Source: Takakia lepidozioides
Lineage: Eukaryota; Streptophyta; Takakiopsida; Takakiales; Takakiaceae
Reading direction: 5' to 3'
NCBI GenBank assembly: GCA_030704615.1
Contig: CM060734.1
Span: 33,000,042 to 33,064,041, forward strand
DNA length: 64,000 bases
The position numbers and the translations under genes are program-made. Below are positions 1-10,211 of this stretch, in pieces. The number at the start of each line of letters is the position of its first letter. Position 1 is the stretch's first letter. Below the pieces are notes generated by a model. It saw nothing but the letters and a program-made list of their open reading frames with translations. It was not told the origin of the DNA and made no database searches.

Positions 1-911
1 CTTCATATGTACATTTTTTATGGACTGCAAGTTGCCGCTTTTGGATGGCCCGTACCATGCTTCTACCCACCAAGGGTCAGTACCAATTAAACAGGCGAGG
101 TACAGAATGAATCCCCAACTATGCACAGAAGGTTGGAGAAGAGATCAAGAAGTTGGCTGAGGCTAAGTTATATACCCGATAGAGTATACAACTTGGTTGT
201 CACCCATTGTGATATATTCCCAAAAAGAATGGTAAACTGAGAGTTTGTGTGAACTATAGAAGTTGAATGCTTGCAAGAAGAAAGATCCCTTTCCCTTTGC
301 CATTCACAGAAGCGGTATTGGACTCTATGGCAGGCCATGAGATGTACTCATTCATGGATGGCTTCAGTGGTTATAATCAAGTGCAAGTGGTAGAAGAAGA
401 CCAGGGAAAGACAGCTTTCATCACAGACTGAGGTGCGTATGCATACAAAATCATGCCTTTTGGACTTTGTAAGCACCAGAACCTTTCAGAGAGTGATAAG
501 TGAATCTTTTCATGAGTATATCTGGATGATTCATGCAGGTGTTCTGGATGATTTCAATGTGTACAGCTCTAAGAATGAGCACTTGCTAAATTGGAGTTAT
601 GTCTGACAATGCAGGTGAGAGGTTGGAGAGTTTGGGCCGAACCAGAGAAGTGACTGTCTGTGTGAACATCAGGGGTGCTTTTAGGACAAATGTTGTGTAA
701 GAGGGGACTTCTTGTGGATCCAGGAAAGACAAGAGGCCATTAAAGCCTCTCACACCAGTAACTGGTAGAGTCTAAGAGAATTCCTTTGGACAAACCAGTT
801 ATTCCAGAAATTTGTCAGACGGTATGCACAGATAAGCAGCACCATTGAGCAGCTTCTGAAGAAAGATGCAGTGTTTGCATGGACAGCTGAATGTCAACAG
901 GCTTTTGAGGA
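1..911 (+). pseudogene. Element B pol, left part: reverse transcriptase to early RNase H, degenerate
   Basis: From about position 60 the plus strand follows, in shifting frames, the reverse transcriptase of the intact relative at 6258-10211. Recognisable pieces are QARYRMNP, the SPIVI.PKKNGKLRVCVNY block, the MYSFMDGFSGYNQVQV block and the AFEEL that precedes RNase H. Many small indels and an in-frame TGA in the ITDWGAY block destroy the frame, so no protein could be made. The sequence stops at AFEEL exactly where element A begins and resumes at 14293, so this is the left half of one interrupted copy. The 5' part of B (LTR, gag, protease) lies beyond the left edge. Confidence 0.85.
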
Positions 912-916
912 ACTTA
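912..916. repeat. Target-site duplication (left) of element A, ACTTA
   Basis: ACTTA directly precedes the TGTC that opens the left LTR of element A and recurs at 14293-14297 after the right LTR. The uninterrupted relative reads GAGGAACTTACACTGTCAGT at this place (reverse complement around 8440-8465), so removing A plus one ACTTA restores it. Confidence 0.93.
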
Positions 917-1952
917 TGTCGCGCGGCTTTTACTCACCCATCCCTTCGCTATTCGAGGCGGAAACTCCAAGATAGAAGAGTTGGAAATCTCTAAGTACTC
1001 AGCCCCGCGCAGAACAATCAGTCATGACCTACAGCTAGTGTATCATGGGGGTGTTTCCTATTTGTTTCCCTTTTGGTATTCATGTTAGCTATCTTACCAT
1101 TGATAATTAAGTATCAGTTTGCTTTATCAATCTATTGGATTCCATCAACTCATCCATTCATTCACAGCTTCACTCAGATCTCTCTACACAGTGTGATTGT
1201 ATCGTAAAAGTATCCGATTATGATTTATCAGGTATCAGGCCGAAGCCATTGTGTCTCTAATCTGCTCTACAATATCATTACAGCCTTGCATATATCAAGC
1301 ATCTACTCATCATCTCTCTATCTTCACTTCCGTTCTTCATCTCTGCCCGATCCCCTCTCCTCATGACCAAGAAGTCCTCCTCCGAATGATATCCCTCAAT
1401 TCCCCGTTTCTTCCTTTATCTTCCTATCCGTGGTTCTAACCGTTTCCCTCACTAACCGTCGTCTGTGAACTAACATGTTCCCTTCGCAGGTGTTGTTCCC
1501 ACAGTCGTTCCCTGTCCTACTCTTCGTTCCCTATGATCGTGACAGCTGTGTCAAGCTGTGACTGGCTGTGTGAAACTGTGACGGGCTGTGACTGGCTGTG
1601 CGACTGTTTTGGCTGTGGGATTGTGACGGGCTGTTGTGTGGCTGTGCCGGGCTGTGTGTGGCTGTTGTGTGACGGCTGTTGGATGTTGGCTGTGTTGACT
1701 GTGTGTGTTGTGTGTGTGTGTGACGACTGTGACGGGCTGTGTTGGCTGTGTCGGCTGTGTGGGACGTGGTGACGGGCTGTGTTGGCGCTGTGTTGGCTGT
1801 GTTGCTGTGTGACGACTGTGACGGGCTGTGTAACCCCCTCTACAGTGCGCTGCTGTCACCCCTAAGGCTCCTGTTGGTCTCAGTCTGTGCAAAAATTAAG
1901 GGTACCCTACAGATCCCGTATAAGTGTCTAAGTCCCCGACAGTCCTCTAACA
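917..1952 (-). repeat. 3' LTR of element A
   Basis: 1036 bp. Starts TGTCGCGCGG and ends CCTCTAACA on the plus strand, i.e. TGTTAGAGG...GCGCGACA in element orientation. Matches 13314-14292 almost base for base except in the GCTGTG-rich minisatellite, which has more repeat units here and accounts for most of the 57-bp length difference. Confidence 0.93.
1533..1842. repeat. GCTGTG-rich minisatellite inside the LTR
   Basis: Irregular units of the type GTGACGGGCTGTG repeat for about 300 bp. The homologous tract in the other LTR of element A (about 13927-14170) is shorter. The LTRs of B (about 20585-20700), E (about 35555-35760) and D (about 54095-54370) hold related tracts. ORFs through it are artefacts of the repeat. 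Confidence 0.85.
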
Positions 1953-1955
1953 TTA

Positions 1956-1969
1956 CCCCTTCCCCCCTC
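1956..1969 (-). other. Polypurine tract of element A
   Basis: In element orientation GAGGGGGGAAGGGG followed by TAA lies immediately upstream of the 3' LTR, the expected site of plus-strand priming. Element B has the matching tract at 20447-20460. Confidence 0.85.
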
Positions 1970-1983
1970 AAAAAGCCGTGTCC

Positions 1984-4900
1984 TCACGGTTTACTGATTT
2001 CGACTAGCAAACCTTTGTGAGTGAGCACCTTTTGACGTTGAGAGTTTCGTGGCGGACTGTGTGTACGAGCCCGAGGTCTGTCTCTGGTTGACGGAGATGG
2101 TTGATCACTACCTGGATAAGTGAGGCCCTCTGGAGGCTGATATCGAGGTAACCTTTCCGGCATAGGAGACCCCCGTCGCTTCTTCTCTGCCATCTGAACT
2201 GCATAGTCTTCTCCCATGTCAAAAGAATTCGGTGAAGAAACAGTTGTATCAGAATCCTCATCGCCTCTCAGGTGTTTTAATTTTCGAACTTTTTGTGGAA
2301 TCATCTGGGGCATACAATGCTGTCCTACCATGTCTGGAAGTTTGTATTTACAACTTGGTGTAACCGCTGAACAGCAAAATTGGTGTAGACACTGAGCTCC
2401 TTGTCTGTCCAGGTAGTGGGGTACCAATTACTGGTGCAGCGTGCAAGTATTTCCATGCCACATGTCCCTTTATAGAAAATGTCATCAATGCCGAATTTCT
2501 GTGTTGACAAATGGTTCCAGGCCGCTTGAAACCATGAACGAATTTGAGAATCCTTTTGCATCATAACTTTTGGGTCATATAGGTACATATGAGGTGGCAC
2601 CGAAGGTAATACCCAATGATCTCCACTGGAATAACTCAGAAAGCGTGTTTGCATCTTTTGTTGCTCAATGTGGTAACGTACCAGAAAACAAGCAGCGTAG
2701 TATAACCCGCATCCCATGACAATACTTGCTACCTCCTTGGTCTTGGTATAAATGAGTCCATGTACAACCTGGAAAGCAATTAATTCCCTCAACATGGTAC
2801 CTGCCTCGTGCCAGTATTGTGCAAAGTGATGATCTTCAATATGTCGATTGTTCGGAAGAACTTTAGTCCTAGTTGCCACTGGCAGCCAAATACGCATGAT
2901 TTGGTAGTAATGTGCGAATGACTGCGGAGGACTAAATTCTTTCCAAGCCAAATCCAACATGATGGGAATTTGGTTGAAGGGCATAATCATAGCCCTACTG
3001 TACTCCCTTGCAGCTGGAGTTTTAGGTGGGTTAAAAGCGGCATTGCCCCATACCTCCGGCTGTGGTGGCTGTGGTGTGGTTGTAGTAACCACAGGTTCAG
3101 CTACTGGTACAGTGACTTGTTGTGGTGGTGGTGGTACTGGCTCTTGTATCATTGGCATCTCCTGCACCTCCTGTGAAGACTGAAAAGCCAAAGTTCTGGC
3201 TTGTAAATAAGAAGCCATTAGCTGTTCCTGAGGGATATAGACTCTTTTGTCGATGTTTGAAGTGAGGTCTTCCACTTGAGTCTGCAGTCCGTCTACATCC
3301 TCTTGTAACTCTGCTATCCTACTATAGACATTGTCTATAGTAGTTGTGGCAATGTTCTGCACCTGCAGCCTGAGCTCATTCATCTCGCTTTGGGTGAGCT
3401 TTCGTGGTGCTTTGCCCTCTACTGGCCCTTGTGCTAACCAGACCTGCATAAGGCTGTTATCCACCAAGTTGCTTGTGGTTCCCCTGAGAGTTTGCTCCTC
3501 TCTTAGCTTGTACAATTCCAACTGCTGTTGTAAAGCCTCCATGCGCTTCGCCTGAGGTTCAACCAATTGCGCATAAGCAGCAAGTAGATTATTGGCTTCC
3601 TTCCAAGCCTTGTTATTGACCGCGATTTCATTTCTATTGGCCATGATGGTTTGTTGCAACTCCACGATGTGCTTCTCTTGATCAGCTTCAATCTGCCTGT
3701 ATTGCTTGAAAGTATCTTCATTGCGACAGATTGTATTCTTCATATCGACAATGAGCTTCATTTGCTCAACATTCTCTTCTTCTGCCTTCGTACATTTTTC
3801 CGCTTGACTGTTTATTTCTTTTGTAGATTGGTCAAGCATAGTTGTGAATGTAGCACATTGTATCGCCATCCTGTCATGCACTGTCTGCAACTCCGTATGT
3901 AGTGCATTCACTTCTTGCAACTTGCTTTCATGCTGCACCTGCATTTGGTATAGCTGTTGCTTATGTGCTTCGTGCAACTGGTCTTGCGCGAGGCCTGCCT
4001 CAATCAATTGTTCCTTGGCCAATTGCAAAGCCATTTCTGTATTTCCCAAGTCCTGCTGCATCTTGAGAGTGACCTCTTCATCGACCTTGTTTGCACACTC
4101 AGTGGCTAGTCGAGCCTCAAACTCCTTCCTGAGTTCCTCTCTCAAGGCTGTCAATTGGGTAATTGGAACATGGGATTTGACATAAGTCCCCAACAAATTA
4201 AGTGTCCTGCCTATGGAACTCATCAGCATTGCCTGTTGAGGGTCATCATGGTGAGGTTGCTGCTGTTCCTCCTGATCTTCAACAGTGTGATGTCTCACGA
4301 ACCATTCAGGCCATTGTCCCACCGGATTTTCTTCCTGAACTACTTCATCTATCACCGGTGCTACAGTGTCATGACCTTCCGCCTGTGGTACCTCCGACAC
4401 AGGTGTGTGTATTATATGCACCTCAGGATTTCCCTTGGGCAACTGTTGCACCTCTGGGATCTCTGTCTCCTTGACCAGACCAGAATATTCATAGAGAAGG
4501 TCCCCCTTCTCCATTTCTGCCACTATCTGTTCTGTAGTTGGAATATCTAACCCTTCTCTTTCCAAATCAATTATTTCTGGTTGAGCTGCATGGATAACTT
4601 GTGACCTTGTGACAAGTCGATCAGCTGGCTGTGATGGTTGTGATACAGAAGTAACTTCCTCCTCCCTCTCTGAAGGTCCTGCTTCCAGTAATAGCATTTC
4701 TCTGTGCTGCTGTGCCCCTTCCTGGCCATGAGCTTGGGAAACATTATCATGCGGAATCCGTGAAGCCAGTGGATCCGCCACTACAGTCTTTCCCCGTCTC
4801 TGCCTCTTAGTCTCGGGTTGCCCTGCTAGTCCACCCTCACTGTGTGAAGAGCCTTGCTCTTCCATTGCAGTTGTTTCTGGCTCAAACACTCCCATTTCCT

Positions 4901-5540
4901 TTCTTTCTTGCGCATCAAGTATGCCAGAATCAAGGATTATTTGAGCAATGATTGGGCCAGACACTATGATAGGAGACTTTGCGGTAGTACCTTGTAATCT
5001 TTTCATCTCCTCTACCAGTGCGTTGTACATTATGTCCGCCCATTGTACCTCTTGTCCCTTCAGGCCTTTGAGTATTTCCTCCGTGAAGGATCTGCTCAAA
5101 TACTGTTGGTTCTGTTTCATGGCAATCAGAACGTTCAATACCTGGCCTACCTCTTTTAGCCCTGGGTACACAGCCTTGGTACAAGCATAACCCTGAGTTT
5201 TAAAGAAACTCCCTTCTTGGAATAAGTCCCCTATTTGCAGTCTTGCCCTGTGTTCCTCCACATGCACCTGACCTGCTGGCAATCGAAACAATTGCTGGAG
5301 GTATAGGGGAGTAATCATCAATTCAACTCCCTTCACCGTTGTTGTTCCTGTCCTTGGCTCAAAGTTCTGCAAAAATTGTAACATGTACTGTCTATGGTGT
5401 AATGTCCAATCTAGGCTTTGCAATCCTTGCAATCTCAGCTCCTCCAGTATCTGTATCGCCTGTGGGGTAGCAATCGTTTGTTTCTGCAGAATTGTGGTGC
5501 TCTTCACCCTGATTTCCTCCATTCCTCTCACTCTCTTCAT
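1984..5540 (-). CDS. ORF3 of element A: large accessory protein with plant transposon-type N-terminal domain and coiled coil
   Basis: About 1,200 codons between integrase and 3' LTR, in sense orientation. The ATG at 5540 begins MKRVRG, shared with the copy in element B. Residues ~20-120 have the pattern LDW.LHHRQYM..FLQNFEP then VKGVELMITPLYLQQLF, resembling the 'putative plant transposon protein' / plant mobile-type domains (from memory, not searched). Residues ~460-770 are Q/E/K-rich and look like coiled coil. Residues ~830-1070 form an aromatic-rich conserved block (LAWKEF, FLSYSSGDHWVLP). A basic Ser/Pro-rich tail of ~110 residues ends just before the polypurine tract. A frameshift near 2350-2400 separates that tail from the main frame in this copy. 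Function unknown; not an obvious envelope, as no signal peptide or membrane segment is evident. Confidence 0.8.
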
Positions 5541-5547
5541 TTTAGAC

Positions 5548-5763
5548 TCACAGAACTGTTTTGGCTGTAACAACTGCAGGAATGCCTGTAGTGCAAAGCA
5601 TAAACGTATGGTTGCCGCAGAAAGCTATGGGTAATTTCTTGTAAGCCTGCGGGGCTTGCAAGCATCGCTCAAGAGAAAAGCTCCGCTCTGTCCTTTCGTG
5701 TCTATGCCACTGCGTAAGTAATATTGCGAGCGTATAGTCTGTTAGTTCCTCCATAGTTTCCAA
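5548..5763 (-). CDS. Small conserved ORF upstream of ORF3 (possible spliced 5' part of ORF3)
   Basis: The stretch TDYTLAILLTQW, then FSLERCLQAPQAYKKLP and FCGNHTFMLC, is conserved with element B at about 16700-16885 and its start with fragment F at about 34443-34500. Conservation across copies suggests a real coding segment. It overlaps the region before the ORF3 ATG; in B a pyrimidine-rich TTTTTGTTTGTCTAG lies directly before the ORF3 start, so these residues could either form a separate peptide or belong to a spliced leader. Product unknown. Confidence 0.5.
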   Translation of the reverse strand: METMEELTDYTLAILLTQWHRHERTERSFSLERCLQAPQAYKKLPIAFCGNHTFMLCTTGIPAVVTAKTVL

Positions 5764-6167
5764 GCTATAGCATTGATGGTCTGTCCGTCGAGACGCCCGT
5801 TACTCAGAACGACGCCGCCTCTTGCGCTCAATTTCCCTCCATTTTCTTGATCCTTTCTCTGGTTTTCTATTGGCTGTATCCGCTGTGACTGGATTTTAGA
5901 TTTTATTTTCTTTAGTGGACTTTCCCTGTTGGATAGTCCACTAGGATCACACATGTGACAAGAATTCCGCTTTTCTGTACTTGCCGTTCGTTCCGTTTCC
6001 CTTTTTCCGTATTCATTAATGGGCCCGCCTTTCATCCTTTTGACGGCCGTTCTTGTCCTCTTTCTTTTTGACACCTGTTCTTGCACTTCCTTCTCGGCTG
6101 TGTGTCGCGCCCTGACCTCCACGTGTCTATTTTTAAAGTAATTTCCGTTTTCTCTTCCGTCAGCCAT
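5742..6167 (-). CDS. Hypothetical basic 141-residue ORF between pol and ORF3
   Basis: A Lys/Arg-rich frame (KRKRTRTAVKRMKGG and similar) in the ~700-bp spacer between pol and ORF3. The corresponding spacers in B (16120-16690) and F (34500-35040) align with it in part (the CHMC motif and the ..SGRVGVAP segment are visible there in shifted frames), so the spacer is a regular part of the family, but a conserved protein is not clear. It may be untranslated leader for ORF3. Confidence 0.3.
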   Translation of the reverse strand: MADGRENGNYFKNRHVEVRARHTAEKEVQEQVSKRKRTRTAVKRMKGGPINEYGKRETERTASTEKRNSCHMCDPSGLSNRESPLKKIKSKIQSQRIQPIENQRKDQENGGKLSARGGVVLSNGRLDGQTINAIAWKLWRN

Positions 6168-6239
6168 TTTCCTGAAGTTATTATGCGTCCACTTGTCACT
6201 GATTCTATGGATCGTGTAACTTTAGTAGGCTGTGTTGAG

Positions 6240-6575
6240 AGCTGTGAACAGGCTGTGTCATACTGTGTTACGCTGTGTGATAGGCTGTGATGCACTGTGG
6301 TAAGCTGTGATAGGCTGTGTGACACGCTGTGGTAGGTTGTGATAGGCTGTGTTGCGCCGTGCTGGGCTGTGATAGGCTGTGTCACGTCGTGATGGGCTGT
6401 GATAGGCTGTGCTTTGCCTTGATGGGCTGTGATAGGCTGTCAGTCGTGATGGGCTGTGATAGGGTGTGTCACGTCGTGATGGGCTGTGATAGGCTGTGCT
6501 TTGCCTTGATGGGCTGTGATAGGCTGTGCTTTGCCTTGATGGGCTGTGATAGGCTGTGTCACGTTTGTTTTGCCC
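6240..6575. repeat. Coding minisatellite at the 3' end of pol (30-bp units)
   Basis: Units built on GGCTGTGATAGGCTGTG repeat about ten times. On the minus strand they encode a decapeptide repeat AYHSPSRQST at the integrase C-terminus. Shorter versions occupy the same place in B (about 15950-16110) and F (about 35045-35180). Confidence 0.88.
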
Positions 6576-9500
6576 GCCCTGGTCATATATGCTGGGCCTA
6601 GCGACAAGTGCTCCATACTCCGTTCGTAACACTGGTGCAGCCCGTGACTGCTCTTGCGGTTCAACATGCAAATCATGCTGCAAGGGTTTGTCATGGATAC
6701 CACTGTACCCCTTCAACTTATTGGCATTGACTCTTCCCAGCATTTCTTTGTTAATGGTTTGTAACATGGCGGTGTTGTTATCATACATCTTTTGTATGAC
6801 ATAAGGTCCTTTCCATGGTGATTTAAGCTTAGAAGCTTGAATCTTTCCTTTCTTCTGCAACCATAGAACCAAATCCCCCGTCTTAAAAGTCTTTAACTTG
6901 CCTTCATCAAACTGTTCCTTTCGCTTCATCTGAATTCTGGTCATATTATCAGCTGCATCAGCACGTACTTCTTCCACATGGTATAATTCATGTTTCCTGA
7001 CCTTGATGGAGTCTTGCAATTCCATTCTCTTTCCCCACTCCGTTCTCATGGTAGGTAACAGGAATTCCACTGGAAGTAAGGCTTCCATACCATAAACTAA
7101 TTGGAATGGTGTATACTTAGTGGTGACTTTATATGAAGTCCTGTATGACCACAAAGCTGTCAGCAGCTTTGTATCCCAATCCGTTCTGTTTGCATTGACT
7201 ATCTTAGCCAAGATAGTACATAGTATTTTGTTGGTAGCCTCTGCCTGCCCATTACCCTGTGGGTAATATGTTGTACTCTTTCTATGCACAATCATAAACT
7301 CTTTAGTCAACAACTCAATGGTCTCATTCATGAAGTGACTTCCCTGATCACTGATAAATTCTAAGGGACAGCCAAATCGTGTAAGTATGTTCTCGTACAG
7401 GAACCTTGCTGTGGACTTGGCTGTGTTGTCCCTCAAAGCTTTAGCTTCCACCCACTTTGTAGTATAATCAGTGGCTGTAATTATGTACCTGTTTCGTGTA
7501 TTCTTGGATGGTGGGTTAATTGGTCCAACAAAGTCTAGTCCCCATTTCTGAAATGGTTCCGTAGGCATTGTAGGATGCAAGGCCATCCTTCCAGATCTCT
7601 GCAAAGGTCCTAGCCTCTGACATTCATCACACTTCTGACAATACTCGTGTACATCTTTGAACAAAGTAGGCCACCAGTATCCTGCGAGTAGTATCTTTCT
7701 ACTGGTAGTCTCTTCTCCAAAATGACCTCCAGCCACTCCTTTATGAACTTCCGCCAAAACTTTATTTACTTCATGGTGGTACAAGCATCGTTTTAGTACT
7801 CCATCAGGTCCTAACTTATACATTCTGCTTCCTACCATAGTATAAGGTAAAGCTTTGATAGCGATTCTCTTCCTCTGCTCCTTACCATAACTAGGTGGGC
7901 ACTGACCATGAGCAAGGTAGTATCTGATTGGCCACTGCCAATCTAACCAGTCATCTGCACTTCCCTGCACCTCCACTGCAAAGAGACTCGCATCTGGTAA
8001 TTGATCATCTATTCCTGTGGCTGGTTCTCCTGTTGACAATCGTGACAAATGATCCGCCACAAGATGCAGTCTCCCAGGCTTGTAAACAACCTCGAACTCA
8101 AACTCGTGCAAGATTATCAACCATCTTGCTATTCTTCCGCTTATCAGAGGTTTGTTTACCAGGTATATCAGAGCCTGGTGATCCACATAGAACATAAACT
8201 TCTTGCCCAACAGGTAATGCCTGAATTTCTTCACTGCATAGATCATTGCCAATGCTTCTCTTTCCGTTGTGCTATAGTTCCTCTCAGCACTGTTCATCAA
8301 CCGGCTAGCATAGTACACAGGTGAATCTATATTCCCTGTAACATTCTGGGCTAACACCGCTCCCAACGCTTCTCCTGATGCATCGCAGTGAACATGGAAT
8401 ACTACATGCCAGTGAGGGTTAATCAGCACAGGTGTAGTTGTTACTGACAGTGTAAGTTCCTCAAATGCCTGTTGACATTCAGCTGTCCAGGCAAACACTG
8501 CATCTTTCTTCAGTAGTTTGCTCAATGGTGCTGCTATTTGTGCATACCTTTTGACAAATCTCCTGTAATAACTGGTTTGCCCAAGGAATCTCCGTAGACT
8601 TTTAACATTCACTGGTGGTGGAGAGGCTTTAATGGACTCTGTCTTTCTGGGATCCACAAGGAGTCCCTTCTTACACACAATGTGTCCCAGAAGCACCCCT
8701 GAGTTCACACAGAAAGTACACTTCTCTGGATTCAGGCCCAGACCTCTCATCCTGCATCTGGCCAAACATAACTCCAATTTATGCAAGTGCTCACTCTTAG
8801 AGCTGTACACACTGAAATCATCCAAGAATACCTGCATGAAATCATCCAGATACTCATGAAAAGATTCACTTATCACTCTCTGAAAGGTCGCTGGTGCATT
8901 ACAAAGTCCAAAGGGCATGACTTTGTATGCATAAGCCCCCCAGTCTGTGATGAAAGCTGTTTTCCCTTGGTCTTCTTCTGCCACTTGCACTTGATTATAA
9001 CCACTGAAGCCATCCATGAATGAGTACATCTCATGGCCTGCCACAGTGTCTAATACTGCTTCTGTGAATGGCAAAGGGAAAGGATCTTTCTTCGTACAAG
9101 CATTCAGCTTCTTATAGTTCACACATACTCTTAGTTTGCCATTCTTCTTGGGAACTATAACAATGGGTGACAACCAAGTTGTATACTCTATTGGGTATAT
9201 AAACTTAGCCTCAGCCAACTTCTTTATCTCTTCTCCAACCTTCTGTGCGTAGTTGGGATTCATTCTATACCTCGCCTGCTTGATTGGTACTGACCCTGGT
9301 TCCAGTTCAATCTTATGCTGACAGACTTCAGGTGGTATCCCTTTTAGATCCTCATAGCTCCAAGCAAATACATCTCTGTATTTGATGAACAAGCTTTTAG
9401 CTTCTTCGAAGAATTCCGGCTCCAAATCAGCTCCTACTTTCACCATCCTCGGTTCCTCTTTAGTTCCCACATTTACTTCCCTCACCTGCTCATCAGCTGT

Positions 9501-10211
9501 GATTGTCCAACCAGTCACCACTTCATCCTGTAAGCTCACAGTGGCTGGTTCTTCTAGGATTTCTATTTCTCCTTCTCTTTCTTCATAGAAATGTGATGGG
9601 TAAATGCTGGTTTCCTCTTCAGTTGGTGTTGCTGTCACTACACCACAGCAGATACCTCTCAAACAACTTAGGCTTTCCAGCCGCATCTCTGCAACCTGCT
9701 CCCACTCTGGGTGTGCAGCAAATAGGGTAGCTTCCTGCTCCTCATCCAGTCCTCCTTTCCAGTCATACTCTCTGACTCCTCGAGGTCTTCTTGTAGCAGG
9801 TAATCTACTAGATTTCTTTGTGGTAATTTGTATCTCGTGTATCCCATTATGCACGGTTAGTAACTGAGAATTCCAGTCATGGAATACCCTGGCCTGTTTC
9901 AGCCACGGACGTCCCAATAATAAGGAGTAAGCCTCCATGACTTCATCCATTTTTAATACAGTTACTGTGATCATAAAGATCATTTTCTGTATCTGTATCT
10001 TAACTCCTCTTATTAATCCCAATGGCTGTACACTTCTTTGATCTGCCATTGTTACTGTAAATGGGGCTGGTTTCATGTTACTTAGACCAAGCTTCTTCCT
10101 TAATTGGTCTGTCATGATATTTACTCCAGAACCACCATCTATCAGTACATCAGTTAGTTCTGTGCTTCCAATTCTCAATTGGATTACTGGCATAGAATCA
10201 TCAAAGTCCAT
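6258..10211 (-). CDS. pol: Pol polyprotein of element A: protease, reverse transcriptase, RNase H, integrase
   Basis: 1317 residues, uninterrupted. Protease active site DGGSG near residue 25; RT catalytic FLDD in VFLDDFSVYS near 459; RNase H HCDASG near 607, TEREAL and ADHLSRL; integrase zinc motif H-H-C-C at about 810-865; DDE acidic residues in LDFVGP (~891), SDQGSH (~957) and NGQAEA (~992); GPYV motif near 1132. The last ~100 residues are a His/Ser-rich decapeptide repeat, not usual for integrases. Gag and pol were originally one frame: in element D the same junction reads through, and here one missing A in the run before ATGGACTTTG shifts it. Catalytic residues look intact, so the enzyme could be active if translated. 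Confidence 0.95.
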   Translation of the reverse strand: MDFDDSMPVIQLRIGSTELTDVLIDGGSGVNIMTDQLRKKLGLSNMKPAPFTVTMADQRSVQPLGLIRGVKIQIQKMIFMITVTVLKMDEVMEAYSLLLGRPWLKQARVFHDWNSQLLTVHNGIHEIQITTKKSSRLPATRRPRGVREYDWKGGLDEEQEATLFAAHPEWEQVAEMRLESLSCLRGICCGVVTATPTEEETSIYPSHFYEEREGEIEILEEPATVSLQDEVVTGWTITADEQVREVNVGTKEEPRMVKVGADLEPEFFEEAKSLFIKYRDVFAWSYEDLKGIPPEVCQHKIELEPGSVPIKQARYRMNPNYAQKVGEEIKKLAEAKFIYPIEYTTWLSPIVIVPKKNGKLRVCVNYKKLNACTKKDPFPLPFTEAVLDTVAGHEMYSFMDGFSGYNQVQVAEEDQGKTAFITDWGAYAYKVMPFGLCNAPATFQRVISESFHEYLDDFMQVFLDDFSVYSSKSEHLHKLELCLARCRMRGLGLNPEKCTFCVNSGVLLGHIVCKKGLLVDPRKTESIKASPPPVNVKSLRRFLGQTSYYRRFVKRYAQIAAPLSKLLKKDAVFAWTAECQQAFEELTLSVTTTPVLINPHWHVVFHVHCDASGEALGAVLAQNVTGNIDSPVYYASRLMNSAERNYSTTEREALAMIYAVKKFRHYLLGKKFMFYVDHQALIYLVNKPLISGRIARWLIILHEFEFEVVYKPGRLHLVADHLSRLSTGEPATGIDDQLPDASLFAVEVQGSADDWLDWQWPIRYYLAHGQCPPSYGKEQRKRIAIKALPYTMVGSRMYKLGPDGVLKRCLYHHEVNKVLAEVHKGVAGGHFGEETTSRKILLAGYWWPTLFKDVHEYCQKCDECQRLGPLQRSGRMALHPTMPTEPFQKWGLDFVGPINPPSKNTRNRYIITATDYTTKWVEAKALRDNTAKSTARFLYENILTRFGCPLEFISDQGSHFMNETIELLTKEFMIVHRKSTTYYPQGNGQAEATNKILCTILAKIVNANRTDWDTKLLTALWSYRTSYKVTTKYTPFQLVYGMEALLPVEFLLPTMRTEWGKRMELQDSIKVRKHELYHVEEVRADAADNMTRIQMKRKEQFDEGKLKTFKTGDLVLWLQKKGKIQASKLKSPWKGPYVIQKMYDNNTAMLQTINKEMLGRVNANKLKGYSGIHDKPLQHDLHVEPQEQSRAAPVLRTEYGALVARPSIYDQGGQNKRDTAYHSPSRQSTAYHSPSRQSTAYHSPSRRDTPYHSPSRLTAYHSPSRQSTAYHSPSRRDTAYHSPARRNTAYHNLPQRVTQPITAYHSASQPITQRNTV

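Noticed and set aside
1551-1892. ORFs rich in THSQH or CDGLC across the LTR
   Set aside because: They translate the GCTGTG minisatellite only.
2959-5190. Plus-strand ORFs opposite ORF3 of element A
   Set aside because: Shadow frames; the minus frame is conserved in B and C and these are not. An antisense gene is not supported.
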